From Microbacteriaceae bacterium (GTDB taxonomy: Bacteria > Actinomycetota > Actinomycetes > Actinomycetales > Microbacteriaceae): a stretch of 13,952 nt of DNA. The notes below the pieces were generated by a model. That model did no database searches. It saw nothing but the letters and a program-made list of their open reading frames with translations, and was not told the origin of the DNA. The stretch is taken from positions 1-13,952 of the forward strand of contig JAGIAU010000033.1 of NCBI GenBank assembly GCA_017744755.1, written 5' to 3'. Below, in pieces: positions 12,549-13,952 of this stretch (the first letter of the stretch is position 1; each line of letters starts with the position of its first letter). The position numbers and the translations under genes are program-made.

Positions 12549-13591
12549 CCAGGACGCTGTCGCTCGCCGTCATCCCGGGTGACGGCATCGGTCCGGAGGT
12601 CATCGCGGAGGCGCTCCGCGTCCTCGACGCGGTGGCCCCGGCCGCCGGCCTCGAGCTCGCGAAGACGACGTACCGGCTCGGCGCCGAACGCTACCTCGAG
12701 GACGGCCAGGTGCTGCCGGAGGACGAGTTCGACGCGATCAAGCGGGCGGACGCGATCCTGTTCGGCGCCGTCGGCGGCGTGCCCGGCGATCCGCGGCTCA
12801 AGGATGCGAGCATCGAGCGCGGGCTGCTGCTGCGGATGCGCTTCGAGCTCGACCAGTACGTGAACCTCCGCCCGACCCGCATCGTCCCCGGCGTCGTGAG
12901 CCCGCTCGCGAAGCACGGCGACGTCGACTTCGTCGTCGTCCGCGAGGGCACGGAGGGACCCTACGTCGGCAACGGCGGCGCGATCCGCAGGGGCACCCCG
13001 CACGAGATCGCGAACGAGCTCTCGGTGAACACGGCGCACGGCGTCGAGCGCGTCGTCCGCGACGCCTTCGCGCGCGCCGCGAAGCGCCGCGGGAAGCTGA
13101 CCCTGGTGCACAAGACGAACGTCCTCGTCTTCGCCGGCTCCCTCTGGCAGCGCGTCGTCGACGAGGTCGCGAAGGACTTCCCGGCCGTGACCGTCGACTA
13201 CATGCACGTCGACGCCGCGACGATCTTCTTCGTCACCGATCCTGCTAGATTCGACGTCATCGTCACCGACAACCTGTTCGGCGACATCCTCACCGACCTG
13301 GCCGGCGCGATCAGCGGCGGCATCGGGCTGGCGGCCTCGGGGAACATCAACCCGGACGGCGCCTTCCCCAGCATGTTCGAACCAGTGCACGGCTCGGCCC
13401 CGGACATCGCTGGACGCGGCATCGCAGACCCCACCGCGGCGATCCTCTCGGCCGCCCTCCTCCTCGAGCACGTCGGGGAGCAGGACGCGGCCGCTCGGAT
13501 CGTCGCGGCGGTCGACGCCGATCTCGCGACCCGCGGCGGCGCCGCACGGTCGACGACCGAGGTCGGCGATGCGATCCTCACCCGACTCTGA
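12545..13591 (+). CDS. leuB: 3-isopropylmalate dehydrogenase
   Basis: This 348-residue enzyme oxidatively decarboxylates 3-isopropylmalate to 2-ketoisocaproate with NAD, the third step of the leucine branch. It begins with the family motif VIPGDGIGPEV (9-19). Substrate and metal residues are visible: R99 and R109 (LRMRFELDQYVNLRP), R133 and Y140 (REGTEGPYVG), K190 (HKTN), D223 (MHVDAA), D247 and D251 (NLFGDILTDL). The NAD-binding region reads FEPVHGSAPDIAGRGIADP and AAILSAALLLEH. The ATG overlaps the glycosyltransferase stop as ATGA, and ilvE starts 25 nt after the leuB stop. LeuB rather than isocitrate or tartrate dehydrogenase is supported by these motifs and by the neighbouring ilv genes. 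Confidence 0.97.
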   Translation: MTRTLSLAVIPGDGIGPEVIAEALRVLDAVAPAAGLELAKTTYRLGAERYLEDGQVLPEDEFDAIKRADAILFGAVGGVPGDPRLKDASIERGLLLRMRFELDQYVNLRPTRIVPGVVSPLAKHGDVDFVVVREGTEGPYVGNGGAIRRGTPHEIANELSVNTAHGVERVVRDAFARAAKRRGKLTLVHKTNVLVFAGSLWQRVVDEVAKDFPAVTVDYMHVDAATIFFVTDPARFDVIVTDNLFGDILTDLAGAISGGIGLAASGNINPDGAFPSMFEPVHGSAPDIAGRGIADPTAAILSAALLLEHVGEQDAAARIVAAVDADLATRGGAARSTTEVGDAILTRL

Positions 13592-13616
13592 CGACCCCAC
13601 CACGCAAGGAACGACG

Positions 13617-13952
13617 ATGAAGAACCTGCTCGCGGACGCGACGCTCGAGTTCGCCCGCACCCTCCACGAGAGCCCCCGTCCGGAGGACGACCTCTCCCGC
13701 ATCCTCGAGGCGCCCGGCTTCGGCGAGGTCTTCACCGACCACATGGTCGACATCCACTGGTCGGAGAAGGGCGGGTGGCACCGCCCCCGCGTCCTCCCGT
13801 ACGGCCCGATCTCGCTCGACCCGGCGGCCGCGGTGCTGCACTACGGCCAGGAGATCTTCGAGGGGCTCAAGGCCTACCGGCATCAGGACGGCACGATCTG
13901 GACGTTCCGTCCGGTCGAGAACGCGAAGCGCTTCCAGCGCTCGGCCCGGCGG
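13617..13952 (+). CDS. ilvE: Branched-chain amino acid aminotransferase, N-terminal part (3' cut by window edge)
   Basis: Only the first 112 residues are in the window. The enzyme moves an amino group from glutamate to the 2-keto acids of valine, leucine and isoleucine, the last step of all three pathways. The visible part contains FTDHMVDIHWSEKGGWH and the class IV aminotransferase signature HYGQEIFEGLKAYR, followed by IWTFRPVENAKRFQRSARR, as in actinobacterial IlvE of about 365-370 residues. The catalytic lysine lies beyond the edge. The start is the ATG at 13617, with AAGGA (13606-13610) 6 nt upstream. It follows leuB by 25 nt and is probably co-transcribed with it. Confidence 0.95.
   Translation, partial: MKNLLADATLEFARTLHESPRPEDDLSRILEAPGFGEVFTDHMVDIHWSEKGGWHRPRVLPYGPISLDPAAAVLHYGQEIFEGLKAYRHQDGTIWTFRPVENAKRFQRSARR

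Noticed and set aside
1..13952. CRISPR arrays, tRNA or rRNA genes, insertion sequences
   Set aside because: No regularly spaced repeat array, cloverleaf-like gene, rRNA segment or transposase was seen on either strand.

Overview
This 13.95-kb window is very GC-rich, starts genes on ATG, GTG and TTG, and carries the actinobacterial order of branched-chain amino acid genes. Together with many start codons sitting 6-7 nt behind a TANNNT-like -10 box (leaderless style), this suggests a high-GC actinobacterium, most likely of the Microbacteriaceae type. That placement is an inference from gene style and order; no phylogenetic marker was tested.

The backbone is branched-chain amino acid and serine synthesis, all on the + strand: the 3' end of ilvD (2-553), ilvB (2815-4626), ilvN (4632-5141), ilvC (5168-6193), serA (8890-10485), leuB (12545-13591) and the 5' end of ilvE (13617 to the edge). 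Together they cover acetohydroxyacid synthase with its regulatory subunit, ketol-acid reductoisomerase, dihydroxyacid dehydratase, 3-isopropylmalate dehydrogenase and the final aminotransferase, plus the first step of serine synthesis. rnhA (ribonuclease HI) follows ilvD.

Three accessory blocks interrupt this backbone. Block A (1005-2597, - strand) holds a single-pass membrane protein of unknown function, then an XRE-type HTH protein overlapping by 4 bp a small DUF6036-like nucleotidyltransferase. The last two look like a toxin-antitoxin-style pair with a leaderless promoter and a short dyad over its own start codon. Block B (6329-8810) holds a 3-alpha-hydroxysteroid-dehydrogenase-like SDR (-), a divergent Old-Yellow-Enzyme-type flavin oxidoreductase with a C-terminal four-cysteine cluster (+), and an unrecognised 114-residue protein with a clear promoter (+). 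Block C (10492-12548) holds a TetR-family repressor (-) divergent from a GT1-type glycosyltransferase (+); between them is an AT-rich region with repeated AATAC half-sites over a good promoter. The glycosyltransferase stop overlaps the leuB start (ATGA).

Between ilvC and the SDR lies a long inverted repeat (17-bp arms) with a third partial copy 20 bp further on, arranged symmetrically. It could be a bidirectional terminator, an intergenic repeat family, or both. No tRNA, rRNA, CRISPR array, insertion sequence or origin was seen. The most system-like candidates are the XRE/nucleotidyltransferase pair and the TetR/glycosyltransferase pair; neither is demonstrably new from sequence alone.
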